DNA from: Trichomonas vaginalis G3
Taxonomy: Eukaryota > Parabasalia > Trichomonadida > Trichomonadidae
Assembly: GCF_026262505.1 (NCBI RefSeq)
Contig: NC_067205.1
Location: 14,694,001-14,758,000, forward strand
DNA: 64,000 bases
Direction: 5' to 3'
Every line of letters starts with the position of its first letter. Positions within the stretch are counted from its first letter, which is position 1. A program made the position numbers and the translations under genes. Below the pieces are notes generated by a model, which was not told the origin of the DNA, did no database searches, and saw only the letters and a list, made by a program, of their open reading frames with translations. Shown one piece after another: positions 49,725 through 61,300 of the stretch.

Positions 49725-50162
49725 GGATGGGCACTCATAGGCTCCTGACAGCATAAAAATGTTATTATCTCACAATATAAAAGGAATCATAGGAATCTAC
49801 AACTATATCTATATTGTTGGAAGACTTCTTAATGTATCATGCATATAAGTTATATCAATAACTCCATTATGTTATATGATTGTAATCATATTTTCGTTTC
49901 ATGTTCAAAAACATTAAAATCATACTAACTATATGAGTATTATATTTAGGAAGCTGATATATAGATATGATAAAATGCTAGGTTTTGTTATTAAGAATAT
50001 ATACTTATCTTTTAGAAAATAATACTTTTATAAAAAATTATATCTTATATAATCTAAAAATTTTGGACAATTAAAAAACATTAATTAAAAATAGAAGGTG
50101 AAAGTGTTTATTCAAAGAAGGTGCAAGATTATGATGTTTTGAGGGTGAAATAAATTTAATAA

Positions 50163-51389
50163 TTATTTATGTGATTTAAGAGTAATACGATCATCGGTAG
50201 CTTGAAGACCTCTCTTTATAGCTCTTAATGCCGCAAACTTTTTTTGAACTTGCTTTGAATTTTTGAATGCTTTGATTAAATCTTTTGTTGTATCATACAT
50301 TCTGAAATATCTGTTCATCATTTCTGGCATTGTTGGTAAATTTAACCTGTATCTTATTGCTACAATCGTTTCAAACATACTTTCATTGAAATGCAATATT
50401 GTGACTGCCATCCTAATTGGCCAAGAAGCATGCCAATTAATATTTTTATTAGCAAGCATTGCTTTGATATGGTTTATCGATTCAACTACTTGAGTTGAAT
50501 GAATCTTTTTTACCATATCAAAGATTTTTACGGTATCTTCGAGGAATTTTTTAAGTGTTTTTATAGCAGTTTTATTTTTTGCATATTTCCATGGTTTAAT
50601 CATCTTGCATTTTTCAGGATCTGGACAAAATTTATGATTTCCGGCATAATGTTTAGCGGAATTCAACCATAAAAACTTCTTTGTTTTAATTGACATATGT
50701 GTGTCATTGAGAAGTTGCCTAAGCCAACGCAATAAATTCTTTGAAATGCTAGATAAGATTCTGAATTCTGGCAGTTTGAGCTTTTTCTGTATATTGTTAA
50801 GAAAATGTCCAGGATCTCTGTATTCTCTGATACCTTTGAACGTATTTTTGATTGTAGAAACAATTTTGACATCGCCATCATGCACAAAAAAATTTACACG
50901 TTTTTCATTATTCCAACGCTTCAGCATTCTTTTTAAGCCTTCAAATTCCATTTCATTTGATTTTCCGTTGAAATTACCTTTGAAATTTTTAAAAGATTTA
51001 GATATCACTTCCCAATCTACAATTTTTTTGAGTTTCTCTTCTACAAATTGTACATAGCAAAACATTGCATTTCTTCTCTGACTCCAAGAACCGTCAAACA
51101 AAAGTCCCGAACATTTTCTCATTCGAGATTTCCAATAATTAACAGATTCTCTGGCAACTTCTATGATAACACGACCAACCTTTTCTTGGACTCGATGAAA
51201 TGTAGCTTCTGACGGAACTTTGATGTTATTCAGCATGAATTGAAATTCTGATTGGCAAAATGTAGCGCCGCTCAATAATACAGATAGCACAAATTCAACA
51301 GTGTTGACGACATATGGCTCTACCCTATTTTTCGCGCTTTGAACTAAGTTCTTTATACGCTTTGCAACTGCTTTTGTTCGCCGCGGCAT
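50163..51389 (-). CDS. Kolobok/Mutator-type DDE transposase, 408 aa
   Basis: The start is set at the ATG 51387-51389 (MPRRTKAVAKRIKN), because an Inr-like TCATTTTTCATG overlaps it; an in-frame ATG 16 codons upstream is less likely. Candidate catalytic residues: first D in GLLFDGSWSQRR, second D in FFVHDGDVKIV, and E in STQVVESINHIKAML, followed by HASWPIRMAVTILHFNE. A His/Cys patch HKFCPDPEKC lies between. The ORF is intact, so the enzyme may be functional and the element autonomous. It catalyses excision and insertion at TTAA. The family call rests on the motif layout plus the TTAA ends. Confidence 0.75.
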   Translation of the reverse strand: MPRRTKAVAKRIKNLVQSAKNRVEPYVVNTVEFVLSVLLSGATFCQSEFQFMLNNIKVPSEATFHRVQEKVGRVIIEVARESVNYWKSRMRKCSGLLFDGSWSQRRNAMFCYVQFVEEKLKKIVDWEVISKSFKNFKGNFNGKSNEMEFEGLKRMLKRWNNEKRVNFFVHDGDVKIVSTIKNTFKGIREYRDPGHFLNNIQKKLKLPEFRILSSISKNLLRWLRQLLNDTHMSIKTKKFLWLNSAKHYAGNHKFCPDPEKCKMIKPWKYAKNKTAIKTLKKFLEDTVKIFDMVKKIHSTQVVESINHIKAMLANKNINWHASWPIRMAVTILHFNESMFETIVAIRYRLNLPTMPEMMNRYFRMYDTTKDLIKAFKNSKQVQKKFAALRAIKRGLQATDDRITLKSHK

Positions 51390-51398
51390 GAAAAATGA
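51387..51398 (-). promoter_or_regulatory. Inr-like element of the transposase gene
   Basis: On the minus strand TCATTTTTCATG matches the trichomonad initiator (TCA followed by a pyrimidine-rich stretch and TCAT) and includes the start codon. The start A would lie 7 bp upstream of the ATG. Confidence 0.5.
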
Positions 51399-51439
51399 AG
51401 AATAACTTGACGGTTTCTTGAACAAATGGTCGCACATTC

Positions 51440-52136
51440 AAATATTGTGATGTACGATCAGGATAAAAGAATGTTGTTGCCGTGAATTTAGAAAATAGCA
51501 AAATTTCAATTTACGCAATCGAGATATAACTTGATCGTTTGAGCGATAACCATGGCACCCATAGTATTAATGAAAGTACTCATACTTACAATTATTTTCT
51601 CCCATAGGAATATTGTTCAATATACTTCACCTATAGAGGAAATCTCGAAATAAAATCGAATTTTTTCAAAAATTACAAAAATCAATTTTTTACAAAGATG
51701 TTCGAAAAATAACATTATATACGCATCAAATCAAAGCATTATATGGAGCATTATAATTCTATATATGATTGTCCATCTTGCTGTTGTGCTATTTTTTTTA
51801 AACAATAATTTCATTGTTGAAATTAAATTTGCAATTTCAGTAAAAATTGCGACCCATCATTTTGAATATAATTGAATTAATACATTTATTGTAAGAATAT
51901 TATATACCAAATATTAGACTTCCACATGAATCCTGGTATGATATTATAAGTATTGCAAAATTAGAAAAAAATTTGCTCATGATATACTAAAATTCATGTT
52001 TCAAGGTTAACTTATAAATAAAATAAGTTCGAGAAATGCATCACTAAATATTTGAGCTTGTGCACTATAATGCTATATAATAGTCTTCACTGTTTTTAAT
52101 ATATTGACTTTGCTAGACTTGATTTTTTTCATCACC
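51440..52136. other. Left non-coding part of the Kolobok-like element
   Basis: AT-rich with no ORF. It probably holds upstream regulatory and subterminal sequences of the element. The corresponding part on the other side is 49739-50162, also non-coding. Confidence 0.6.
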
Positions 52137-54110
52137 CTAATGAGTGCCCATCCTTAAACCATCAGGAACAATGTAAGTAATTTCATCGTCGAGCATGAAC
52201 CAAACTCTTCCTTTGTTGACGAAGGCAACGAAATGACCTTGATGATAAGCAATAATGGAATGTATCTTAAATACATACGTTCCATCACTGAGTTGAGTTT
52301 TGTAGTTCTTCTTGATCTCAAATTTGTCAAAGAAGACATTTGGATCAGACCAATTCCTCTGAACGTCGACCCAGAGGAATGTTGAGATTTCATTGATATG
52401 AGAATCATCTGTGCACATCTGTTTAATTCCTTGATCAATACCTGCTGCACCAAGAGGAATGTGAAGCGAAACCGAATAGAAGCTTTCATCAGGAGTCTCA
52501 GTTTGATATTGGAATGTAACGGCAATATCTGGTTTGTTTGCTGATTCCGTAACATCATGTACAATCTTTTGAAATGTGTCATCGGCATCTTGCTGCTGGA
52601 AGTATTGCTTGCCGAGTGTTGTGATGAATTGTGAGCATGAAATTGTGTATTCCTTGTGGCGGTAGTGCAACATCTGATCATAAATTTCGGCAAGTGCTTT
52701 CACTGGCGTATATTCGACATCTCCCAAATGCTCCATTACATCTTTTCTGAAAGTATTTACGTAGAACAAAACTTGCAAAACGGCATTGACATGGCAGGTA
52801 GCTCCCTCATTATGTAATCCTGGAATTGACATTTTTGTTTCGATGTTGTAGATTGCATTTTGTGTTCTTTTAACAAGTATCTTATCAATCTTTTCATATC
52901 CAGCTAGTGGAGATGGAATCTTCATTGGAGTTTCTGGAGTTTGGAGATAAAGATCTTTTGGAACACATCTTGGCTTTGGCATTGGGCTTCCTGAACCATT
53001 TGGTTCTGGTGTTGCTGCAGCTTCTTTTTCATCTTTTGGAGTGCAAGGAAAATCGCAGTTATCCTTCTCACTGAGAGGTGTGGAATCGATGTGATAGTTA
53101 TCTAAAGCAAACAATCCTTGAACAATAAGTGGAAGATTGCCTTTTTCACCACGATATCCTATTGCCAAGACACTCCAATTACTTTTATCGCGTGCAAAGC
53201 GGCGTTCGACAATTTGGCGATCATGTGCAATCGCATTATTGCGTTTTGTAACTTCTTCGTCATCACCTCTTTGCATAATGACGGCTGTTGGATGGTATTT
53301 CTGAATACCGATGTAACCTCTATCTGCAAGAAGTCCTAATGCAACAGATTCAACTCCACGTTGGACATGTAAAAAATCTGAAGCTCCTGATAAATCAAAT
53401 ACTTTCTTATCGTGAACTGAAGCTAAAAAACTTGTATTCATGTGAATTACCTGTCCTAAAGGATTAACAAGAACTTGAACCTTCATACCATTGCAATGGT
53501 TTTTAGCATCCCATGAACTTTTACGCTCAGCAAGATCAAGAGGAACGGTAAAAGGAATAGTAGAGCTATCAACTGCAGCAACACATGTTGGAAAGTTATC
53601 GAACTCCTTGTCACAGGGAGAATATTGTTTTGGAATGAATTCAGCAATGAAAATTGGGAACATCCTGTTTGTTGTTTTGTTAATGATTTTGCTGAGGTAA
53701 CTCTGTTTCAAACTAACAATTCCTGACATTTTTTGCAATGGAAGATAAGTGCAATAGTAAGTTAATGTTAGGAATAACGCATCTAATGGATCACAACCGT
53801 TTTTCCGACCGCGTCTGGATGAAAACTCATGCTCGCGAACAACATCAACTAAATACAAGAGTTGATCCAAAGAAAAGTTACAAAGGTCTTTGACATTTAA
53901 GATTGGGTGTGCCTCAAGGAATTTTTGTAAGCTAAACTTTCTGACAACTTTAAATTCTTCGGCATTAGCTGGTGCTTGATTTTCATCTTCACTTGCGGGC
54001 TCTGATTCATCAAGATAAGCTAAGTGCATTTGCATTCTCACGATTTCCTTGGATCGGGTTTTGGACTTCTGGATATCATCCAAGAACTCGGAATCATCCT
54101 TGTACTCCAT
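52137..54110 (-). CDS. Transposase-ubiquitin protease (USP, C19) fusion, 3' end replaced by transposon
   Basis: The start is ATG 54108-54110, directly after the Inr TCACTTTCATTA; numbering from there gives 657 aa. N-terminal half: helix-turn-helix region, then a HARBI1/DDE_Tnp_4-type core with D181 (AAVDSST), D263 (LLADRGYIG) and E302 (IVERRFA), all three kept. After a Pro-rich linker (about 345-410) comes a USP domain: Cys box PGLHNEGATCHVNAVLQVLF with C439, His box IIAYHQGHFVAFV with H626, and LDDE at 641-643. The last five codons come from the inserted element. Such a protease removes ubiquitin; with the DDE domain it may be targeted to chromatin. A host gene by its Inr. Confidence 0.85.
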   Translation of the reverse strand: MEYKDDSEFLDDIQKSKTRSKEIVRMQMHLAYLDESEPASEDENQAPANAEEFKVVRKFSLQKFLEAHPILNVKDLCNFSLDQLLYLVDVVREHEFSSRRGRKNGCDPLDALFLTLTYYCTYLPLQKMSGIVSLKQSYLSKIINKTTNRMFPIFIAEFIPKQYSPCDKEFDNFPTCVAAVDSSTIPFTVPLDLAERKSSWDAKNHCNGMKVQVLVNPLGQVIHMNTSFLASVHDKKVFDLSGASDFLHVQRGVESVALGLLADRGYIGIQKYHPTAVIMQRGDDEEVTKRNNAIAHDRQIVERRFARDKSNWSVLAIGYRGEKGNLPLIVQGLFALDNYHIDSTPLSEKDNCDFPCTPKDEKEAAATPEPNGSGSPMPKPRCVPKDLYLQTPETPMKIPSPLAGYEKIDKILVKRTQNAIYNIETKMSIPGLHNEGATCHVNAVLQVLFYVNTFRKDVMEHLGDVEYTPVKALAEIYDQMLHYRHKEYTISCSQFITTLGKQYFQQQDADDTFQKIVHDVTESANKPDIAVTFQYQTETPDESFYSVSLHIPLGAAGIDQGIKQMCTDDSHINEISTFLWVDVQRNWSDPNVFFDKFEIKKNYKTQLSDGTYVFKIHSIIAYHQGHFVAFVNKGRVWFMLDDEITYIVPDGLRMGTH

Positions 54111-54122
54111 TAATGAAAGTGA
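54111..54122 (-). promoter_or_regulatory. Inr of the fusion gene
   Basis: The minus strand reads TCACTTTCATTA directly before the ATG, a near-perfect trichomonad initiator. It shows that the gene starts at MEYKDDSEF, not at the ATG 21 bp upstream, and that it is (or was) a normal host transcription unit. Confidence 0.75.
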
Positions 54123-55423
54123 TATGAACATTTCTTCTAAGAGTTTTCATTCAATTCATGTTTTTAAGAAGTTAGTGAATTAATTTTCATATCTCAGAAA
54201 TTCGAAAAATAGTTGTTTAACACAAAAATTGATCAAATGCTTCTCTAATTATCTAAATAGCTAAAATTGTAAATTCAAGATATTTGACACAAATTCAATT
54301 TTGACGGTTTGAAACAGTGCGTTTATTCTTCCGTTTATTTCTAAAAGCATAGCATTTTTATTAAATATGATTCTAATAATATTTTTGGATTAAACAGATA
54401 TCTGTGGTCAATTCTATTGATTTTTTTTCCACTCGGAATACATTTTTAAGATATGTAATTTGATCCCACTACTATCAAATGATTAATGCATATAAAAAAA
54501 GCAATTACATTTAAAAAAACGAACTATTGAAAAATTGACAGTTGACGGTATAGTTTCAATTTTTTGAATTGATATCGACTATTTTAAAAATGAAACTCTT
54601 TTGGAGTTTTTTATGCATCAAAAGGTATTAGTACACACATATATATAAGATCTAGTAATTCGGTTAAGCATTGAAGGTAATTCAAAGGTTTAGATTTTGA
54701 TATTTGTTTTGTTTGAATACTCTACATGTATATTTAGACTTCATACAAAGTTCCAAAGGTCTATAAACATAGAAAAAATTTAGGATATGGTAATAAATTT
54801 GGTTCGTAAAATTGAAAGGAAAATTTTATCTATTCATATATTTAGAACCATCATGTTAAATATATCTATTAATGACTAATATTGCCAAAGGAGAAGGGAA
54901 AATTTTATAAAATTTTATCATATTAAGGTATAAAACTATTATTTCCTATATATTTATGAATCAAATAGTAAGATAATCACTCTTTGTTAGACTAAATTAA
55001 ATGAAAAAAGTCTAAATTGTATGATCGTCTAAACTCAGTATAACCTATACCAAAGCTTATTAATGGCTTATGCAAATATACAGCTGATGTTAGCTTAGTT
55101 TTTGACCAAAATACAAAAAAAAATTATGAGTACAATATGATCAAATTTTTATAAAAGCAGCCGAAAACAGCATTCAATTGGAATGGTATTATCAATGATA
55201 ATCATTCAAGACACTTTTATCAAAAAATTTACATAAATCTTTTTCAAAACAGAGTATTTTTGCAAAAATTTCATCGAAAAGATAGCTTTGTCTAATAAAA
55301 ATGATATGGTACGGAAAATCTATTGAAAATAATCTGAGGAATTTGAAATTCATTAAAAAGTCTTGAAAAAAGTGAATGCATTCATGAATGTCCCATATCC
55401 ATTTTATCCTAGTTGTTTCATAA
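54123..55423. other. Intergenic, nothing recognised
   Basis: AT-rich, no protein-like ORF on either strand, no repeat shared with the rest of the window. Confidence 0.6.
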
Positions 55424-55711
55424 TTCCATATTGCCGATTCCTATTCCTGTTTTTGGTGCTTTACTATGATAACCAAATTGATTTGGTTATCATAGTAAAG
55501 AGACCATTATCATGCTTAGAATTAATTATGTTTAGGGTCGGTTTATTGGAATAAGGAAGTTTATAATACGTGAACACTTGTTTCCTCATCGAAAAGTCAT
55601 AACGCATAAAGTCGATGTTTCCTTAGTACAAAAAGTGACATATGACGCTTAACTCTTTATTCCAGATAATGACCATATTTATGGGATTAAAAGTTTAGGA
55701 AGCTTCTCCCC
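55424..55711 (-). repeat. Dispersed repeat family, copy 2
   Basis: Inverted relative to copy 1, from TTCCATATTGCCGATTCC to AGCTTCTCCCC. The palindrome CTATGATAACCAAATTG/ATTTGGTTATCATAG is at about 55466-55497. Lies 263 bp from copy 3, facing it. Confidence 0.85.
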
Positions 55712-55974
55712 AATTCCTTATTGAGTATATCTAAAAATATCAATACATGTGTAACGTATAAAATAATGTGACCCATTCAATTTTAAAAATATTTTCAAAA
55801 GTAAAATCGGTTGTTCTTTTCGTTAGTCGATTCAATATAGATCATTTTATTATTCAAAACAATTCATTTTATCATAATTATTCGACCAAGTTTTTAATTT
55901 GTGAGGAAGCTTATTGTTTTTCGATTCGTCTAATTTTTAATATTTATTTCACATTTTATTGATTCATCAGCATT

Positions 55975-56280
55975 GGGGAGAAGCTTCCTAAACTTTTAAT
56001 CCCATAAATATGGTCATTATCTGGAATAAAGAGTTAAGCGTCATATGTCACTTTTTGTACTAAGGAAACATCGACTTTATGCGTTATGACTTTTCGATGA
56101 GGAAACAAGTGTTCACGTATTATAAACTTCCTTATTCCAATAAACCGACCCTAAACATAATTCTAAGCATGATAATGGTCTCTTTTCTATGATAACCAAA
56201 TCAATTTGGTTATCATAGTAAAGCACCAAAAACTGGAATAGGAATAACCGCAATTAAACAGGAATAGGCAGTGTGGAAAC
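55975..56280 (+). repeat. Dispersed repeat family, copy 3
   Basis: Same orientation and extent as copy 1 (GGGGAGAAGCTTCC to GTGTGGAAAC), with a few substitutions. Together with copy 4 it brackets 1.16 kb that contains a gene relic. Confidence 0.85.
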
Positions 56281-57440
56281 TAGAGAAGACTCAACTGATT
56301 TTTTAAGCAACTCTTCTTGCCGATTCAAATCTGCTTTGCTAATCATTGTATATTACTATATTCTGATTAGGATACTTTAACGCTTGATGCATGCACATCA
56401 TTCTTTTAGCTGATTTCTAAAATACAATCTTCTATTAATTTTGAAATTTCTTCAAAAGTTATAGTAATTCCATAGTTCATTCGTAAAATGTTATTAAATA
56501 GCTCTGACTATTCCTTTGCACGCAAAATGAGGTAGTATTTTTTGAATTTTTTACTCAAAATAAAACAAAATCTACCCAATTTTATACCACTAAAGCCTAT
56601 ATTGACACACACATATATAAATCTTTATTGTTATAAGATAAATTTGAAAAAATAAATTTTTTTCCTAAAATGTAAAATTATACTTGTATTCAAAGAAAGT
56701 AGATTGTTTATAAGGAAGGTATTATATATTTGGGGAGAAAATCCCTTACAATATACAAAAATATGAAAGAATATTCAATCATCAGGAAAGAGCTTAGTAC
56801 TAACCATTTGTGAGACGTTCATATAATATCTTTTTCCTTTTTGGGGTTTTTAATCGGATTATCCATTTCCCTGCATTGACTTTAATTCATTCTTGATGAT
56901 CTGAGTATACATGATCATTATCGAACGTTTGCCATACTCTTCCACAGTTAATGATTGCTGAAAAATGAATAGTACTGAATAACAGCTGGAATTTCATAAG
57001 TATTTTGCGTATTTATACTGATTTAAACATGAAATACTCATACAAAATGCAAAGTTTTTAAAAACAATCAATAAAAGATTTTAAATTAGATAAAATATCA
57101 TATGTCACTTCTTTTTTCATCTGGATAATAAAATTGATAAATTTTTTTCTAATTAAAGATAAAGATGCATTTATAGTAGTCGAAAATTAATTTCTAGACT
57201 AAAGCTTGTTTATTGTAACCGTTTTAAGTCTAAATTTATAGGAAATGGTTATTTTATTATGCATTAAAAGTTCTTCTATAAAATTAACATTAAAATCATC
57301 TTTCGCCTAAGAGTAATAACAAGGTTATGCAAATTTTATTGAAAATAGTACGAGAATTTTGTTTGAAAATATAATATGGTTAAAAATAGGGAATGGATGT
57401 ATGAATGTTCCATATTTATTTTATCCGAGTTGCTTCATGA
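56281..57440. other. Segment between inverted repeat copies 3 and 4
   Basis: Mostly non-coding AT-rich DNA. It contains the short USP-like relic described separately. The inverted flanking copies could have moved it as a unit; no target duplication was found. Confidence 0.4.
56887..56997 (-). pseudogene. Relic of a USP-like C-terminus
   Basis: A 36-codon frame on the minus strand reads HFSAIINCGRVWQTFDNDHV and then stops. This matches the His box of ubiquitin-specific proteases, HFVAFVNKGRVWFMLDDE in the fusion protein at 52137-54110: His, the GRVW core and the acidic pair are kept. No upstream exon-like sequence remains. Too short for certainty. Confidence 0.4.
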
Positions 57441-57728
57441 TTCCATATTGCCGATTCCTATTCCTGTTTTTGGTGCTTTACTATGATAACCAAATTGATT
57501 TGGTTATCATAGAAAAGAGACCATTATCATGCTTAGAATTAATTATGTTTAGGGTCGGTTTATTGGAATAAGGAAGTTTATAATACGTGAACACTTGTTT
57601 CCTCATCGAAAAGTCATAACGCATAAAGTCGATGTTTCCTTAGTACAAAAAGTGACATATGACGCTTAACTCTTTATTCCAGATAATGACCATATTTATG
57701 GGATTAAAAGTTTAGGAAGCTTCTCCCC
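57441..57728 (-). repeat. Dispersed repeat family, copy 4
   Basis: Inverted relative to copies 1 and 3. Extent TTCCATATTG to CTTCTCCCC. The flanks just outside also resemble copy 2 (CATGAATGT/ATGAATGTTCCATAT upstream), so copies 2 and 4 share a little more than the core. Confidence 0.85.
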
Positions 57729-58359
57729 ATTCTACTTTTTAAGATCGGCTATGCATTGAAAAGAAAGAAATTCATTAGTACAAAAAAGGTTCCATATTTC
57801 ACTTTAATGACCGATCAAATATATAACACTTCAGGGAAATATGCGTTTTCAAAACAATACCATTACACACCATCGTTTTTGGAGATAAGATGAAATAAAT
57901 CTCTTTTTTCAAGCTATAATTTTTATCTATTTTTGTAAATAAGATGTGTAAGTGAGTTTTTGCAAAAATTTAGACCGAACATTCATTATCTTTTTCCATC
58001 TCATGTTTTGAAATCTTTTTAGACTTATTTCTACATATCTATCAAACTACATAATCGGTACTTATATCATGTTTCTTTTAAATAAACTGTAATCGGTATG
58101 TAAAAGTTTTACGATTAATATTAGGGAGCAAAGCCGAAGAATATGTAGTTTGTACATATATAAGATGATTTCCAAATAAGTACTGGTTATTAACACATGT
58201 ATAATGTTTAACTTCTCATATATATTGTCAATTATTAAGTATTTAATTGAGATTCATGCCAAATTTCATAATATTTTACGACAGATGTGCAATTAAAATA
58301 AAAAGTAAATTTCAATATTTCAATATTTACAAAAAAATATAAAAGAATAAAAATTAGAA
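57729..58359. other. Intergenic, nothing recognised
   Basis: AT-rich, non-coding; probably the 3' flank of the large coiled-coil gene. Confidence 0.6.
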
Positions 58360-61300
58360 TCAATTGTCGCCTTCATTTAATATTTCATTAAGTATTGCGA
58401 TTCTTCTAGACAAATCTGCTTGTTTCTCAATGATATTTGCTGTTGCAATTCTTGTATTTCTCTTCATTTTGTCAGCGATGTTATTAGTATTTACTTCAGA
58501 GAATTTCTTGACCATTTCTCTTGAATCTCCAACACGTAATAACTCGTCGACATGAGCTTCAACAGCCTCTCTTGTACTTGACGGGAACAAGCCAGGAGTG
58601 TGGCAATACTTTGCAATAATTGGAGGCAACCTTGATTGTTTCATTGATGGAATAACTGTTGTTTGAGAAGAATCATTTGTTTCTTGAACGAAGTTTTCTT
58701 CATTCTTCTTCTTTTCTTCAGGAATTTCGTATGGACTTAATGAATTCAAGTGTCTTGTCATCTCTTCTCTCAAGTTCTCTGTACTTATTGTGTATTTCTT
58801 GCTCATTTCTTCAATTGATTCTTGTCTTCCTCTGAATTCTTGTCCCAAATGAAGAGAAATCTCTTCTCCGACTCTGAGACTTTCCAGTTCTTTCTTGAGT
58901 TCTTGCAATAGATTCTTCTTGCGTTCAACACGTTCTGAAACAACTTTCTGACGTGCTTCAAGTCCGCAGAATTCCATGCAATCACTCCTTAATTCACTCA
59001 CTTCATCAACAGTTTCTTCGTATTTTTTACTTAGTTGTTGCAAATCTTGATGCCATTTCGTGATGTTTTCACGTAATTGCTTACGAAGATTTGTCTGTCT
59101 ACGCTCTTGCTGTAATACACTGTTCTGTAATTGTTGTAATTCGTGAAGTGAAGTCGAATTTGGAATGTCTCTTTTTTCATCATTTGACAAATTATTTTGA
59201 CTAAGATTTTGGAGAGATTTCTCTTCAATCAAAGCCTGTGCGATGTCATTCTGGATATCCAGAGAAAGCAATTCTTTCGGTGCACTGATATCTGATTGCG
59301 AAATCTCGTAATTTTCATCCAAAATCTTTTCAACGACACTTTTTTGAGAAGAAATGCAGAAATTGATGTAATCATCATTGGAATACTCAATTGCAGACTG
59401 CATAGGAAGTGTCGGAGGACGGACAGAGCGAGAGAGAACCAAATAATCAGGGATTATTACAAAAGGAGATGAAAGAGGTACGAAATTGAAGCTCAAAGTG
59501 AAAGTTGACAAGAAACTGTTGACATCTGATGAAATGTTCTGGTAAATCATGAACGTGTTCAGAGTGGATATGATTTGGACATAGAATGGATAAACATTCT
59601 GTGATTTCAACTTTTCTTTCAAAAGATTTGACAAATTTATGAATTTTTCTTTGTCAAATGTCTCAGGATTGGCCAATTCATCGAATTTCTGTATCAACTC
59701 TCCATTCTTTTCATCTTCTTCAAGAACTAATGACACCGCTGTCGATAAAATAGTTTTTGATTTTTTGATGAAGAAGGAAGGATCAGTTCTGTTAAGAATA
59801 TCAATGATATTGAGGAAAGAGACCTTAACTTTGTCGAAATCTTCGTCATTCATGTTGAAATTAATTTCATCATTCAGAAATCTCTTGATAGAAATGATTT
59901 CATGAGCAACAACGTTGTTATCTCCAAAGACACCACATGTATTCATGTAAAGCATCTCTGAACAGAAGAAATCCATGAATTGTTTGTAATTAAACGCTTT
60001 CAATGTTGATGATTTCCTCTCCAACGTGTTTATGTTGGTCGATATCAAGTTAATGAGGCCAAGGAACAAGAAACAAAGTATTGAATTTGATATATCTTTT
60101 TTGATTTGTCCGAAATCAACGTCGGGGTGGTCAATCGATAGGTTACATACTTCTATGCATATGTTATGTAACACATCCAGTGAAAATCCACCTCTTACGA
60201 GTTGATCGAATAATTTATTCAAATCTTGACCGTTTTCTTTAACATTTCCCAAGATTTGGCGGATCTGGACATTCATATCATCAAAGATCTGTTCAGATTT
60301 GAAAACAAAGCTATTTCTGAACGAATCAAATTCTTCAATTTTAATTTCCTCAAAATCTGTTTGAATTAAACCCAACTCATGTTTCAAGGGCTTCAAGAAC
60401 TTATTGAGGTTCTCAAGAGTTTTATCCAATGTCACTTTGTTCTTTTCTAAATCGAAATCAAAGAAATTTCTTAAATATTTGACACTTTTTGCCATTCTTT
60501 CTTCTTCTTCAGATCTTTTGTTCATTCTCTCGATAGAAGACTTCAAATTATCAAAATCTTTGAGATATATTGAGGAAATGTCTATACACTTGACCTGGCC
60601 GAGATTTGAACATAATATCCAATCTAAAATGGTAGAAAAATCTTTGATGTCACTTTTGTTTTTAAGGTTAAATAAATAATCGATAATTTTCAAAGTATTA
60701 TCGAATGACAACTGCAGAATTGATTTGAATTCTTCGTTGTCGAAAAATTGATGAAATTCCGAAATTTTTTCTGTTACTTTTTGGAATTTTTCAATTTTAT
60801 CAAATAATTTTGCGTTTGACATCAAATCTTCCTTGAAACAGATGTGTGAGTATGTTCTTATGTACATGAGGTGCATGGCAGCAGTGTAATCTATCACTCC
60901 GCAGAAATCTAGAACGGAAATCCAGTTGTAAGCGTTGGAAATCATATTTAATGATTCGTAAATTTTTCTTGGTTGGTTTTCTCCGAAGAATTCGCAACTT
61001 AAAACGATTCTGGAGCATTCGTGTAGGCATTTACGGAATACTGATAAAGAACTGGGACTCCTCAATATGGCATTCAAGTTGAAATAGAAGTTGTTTGAGA
61101 AAATTTTCGTAAAATCTGGTTTTCTCATTTCTTCCAAAAGAAAAGTGAACTCTTTATAGAGATCTGGCACGATTAAGTCCTTCTCAGTGATATGGTATCC
61201 ATCTCCAACTTCATCTACAACACCTTCTGATGGTAATCTCGTCAAAATAGTGTTTAATAAGTCTGATGTGTTCTTATCAATGTTTTCCATGTTGAGTTGG

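Larger units (their letters stand above)
49721..52157. mobile_element. Kolobok-like transposon with TTAA target duplication
   Basis: TTAA stands at 49721-49724 and 52154-52157. Inside it the ends are the 14-bp inverted repeat GGATGGGCACTCAT (49725-49738 and inverted 52140-52153), so the element is 2429 bp. It carries one transposase on the minus strand. TTAA duplications with short inverted repeats and this type of transposase fit the Kolobok superfamily (piggyBac also uses TTAA but its transposase is different). The insertion splits a host gene. Confidence 0.88.
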
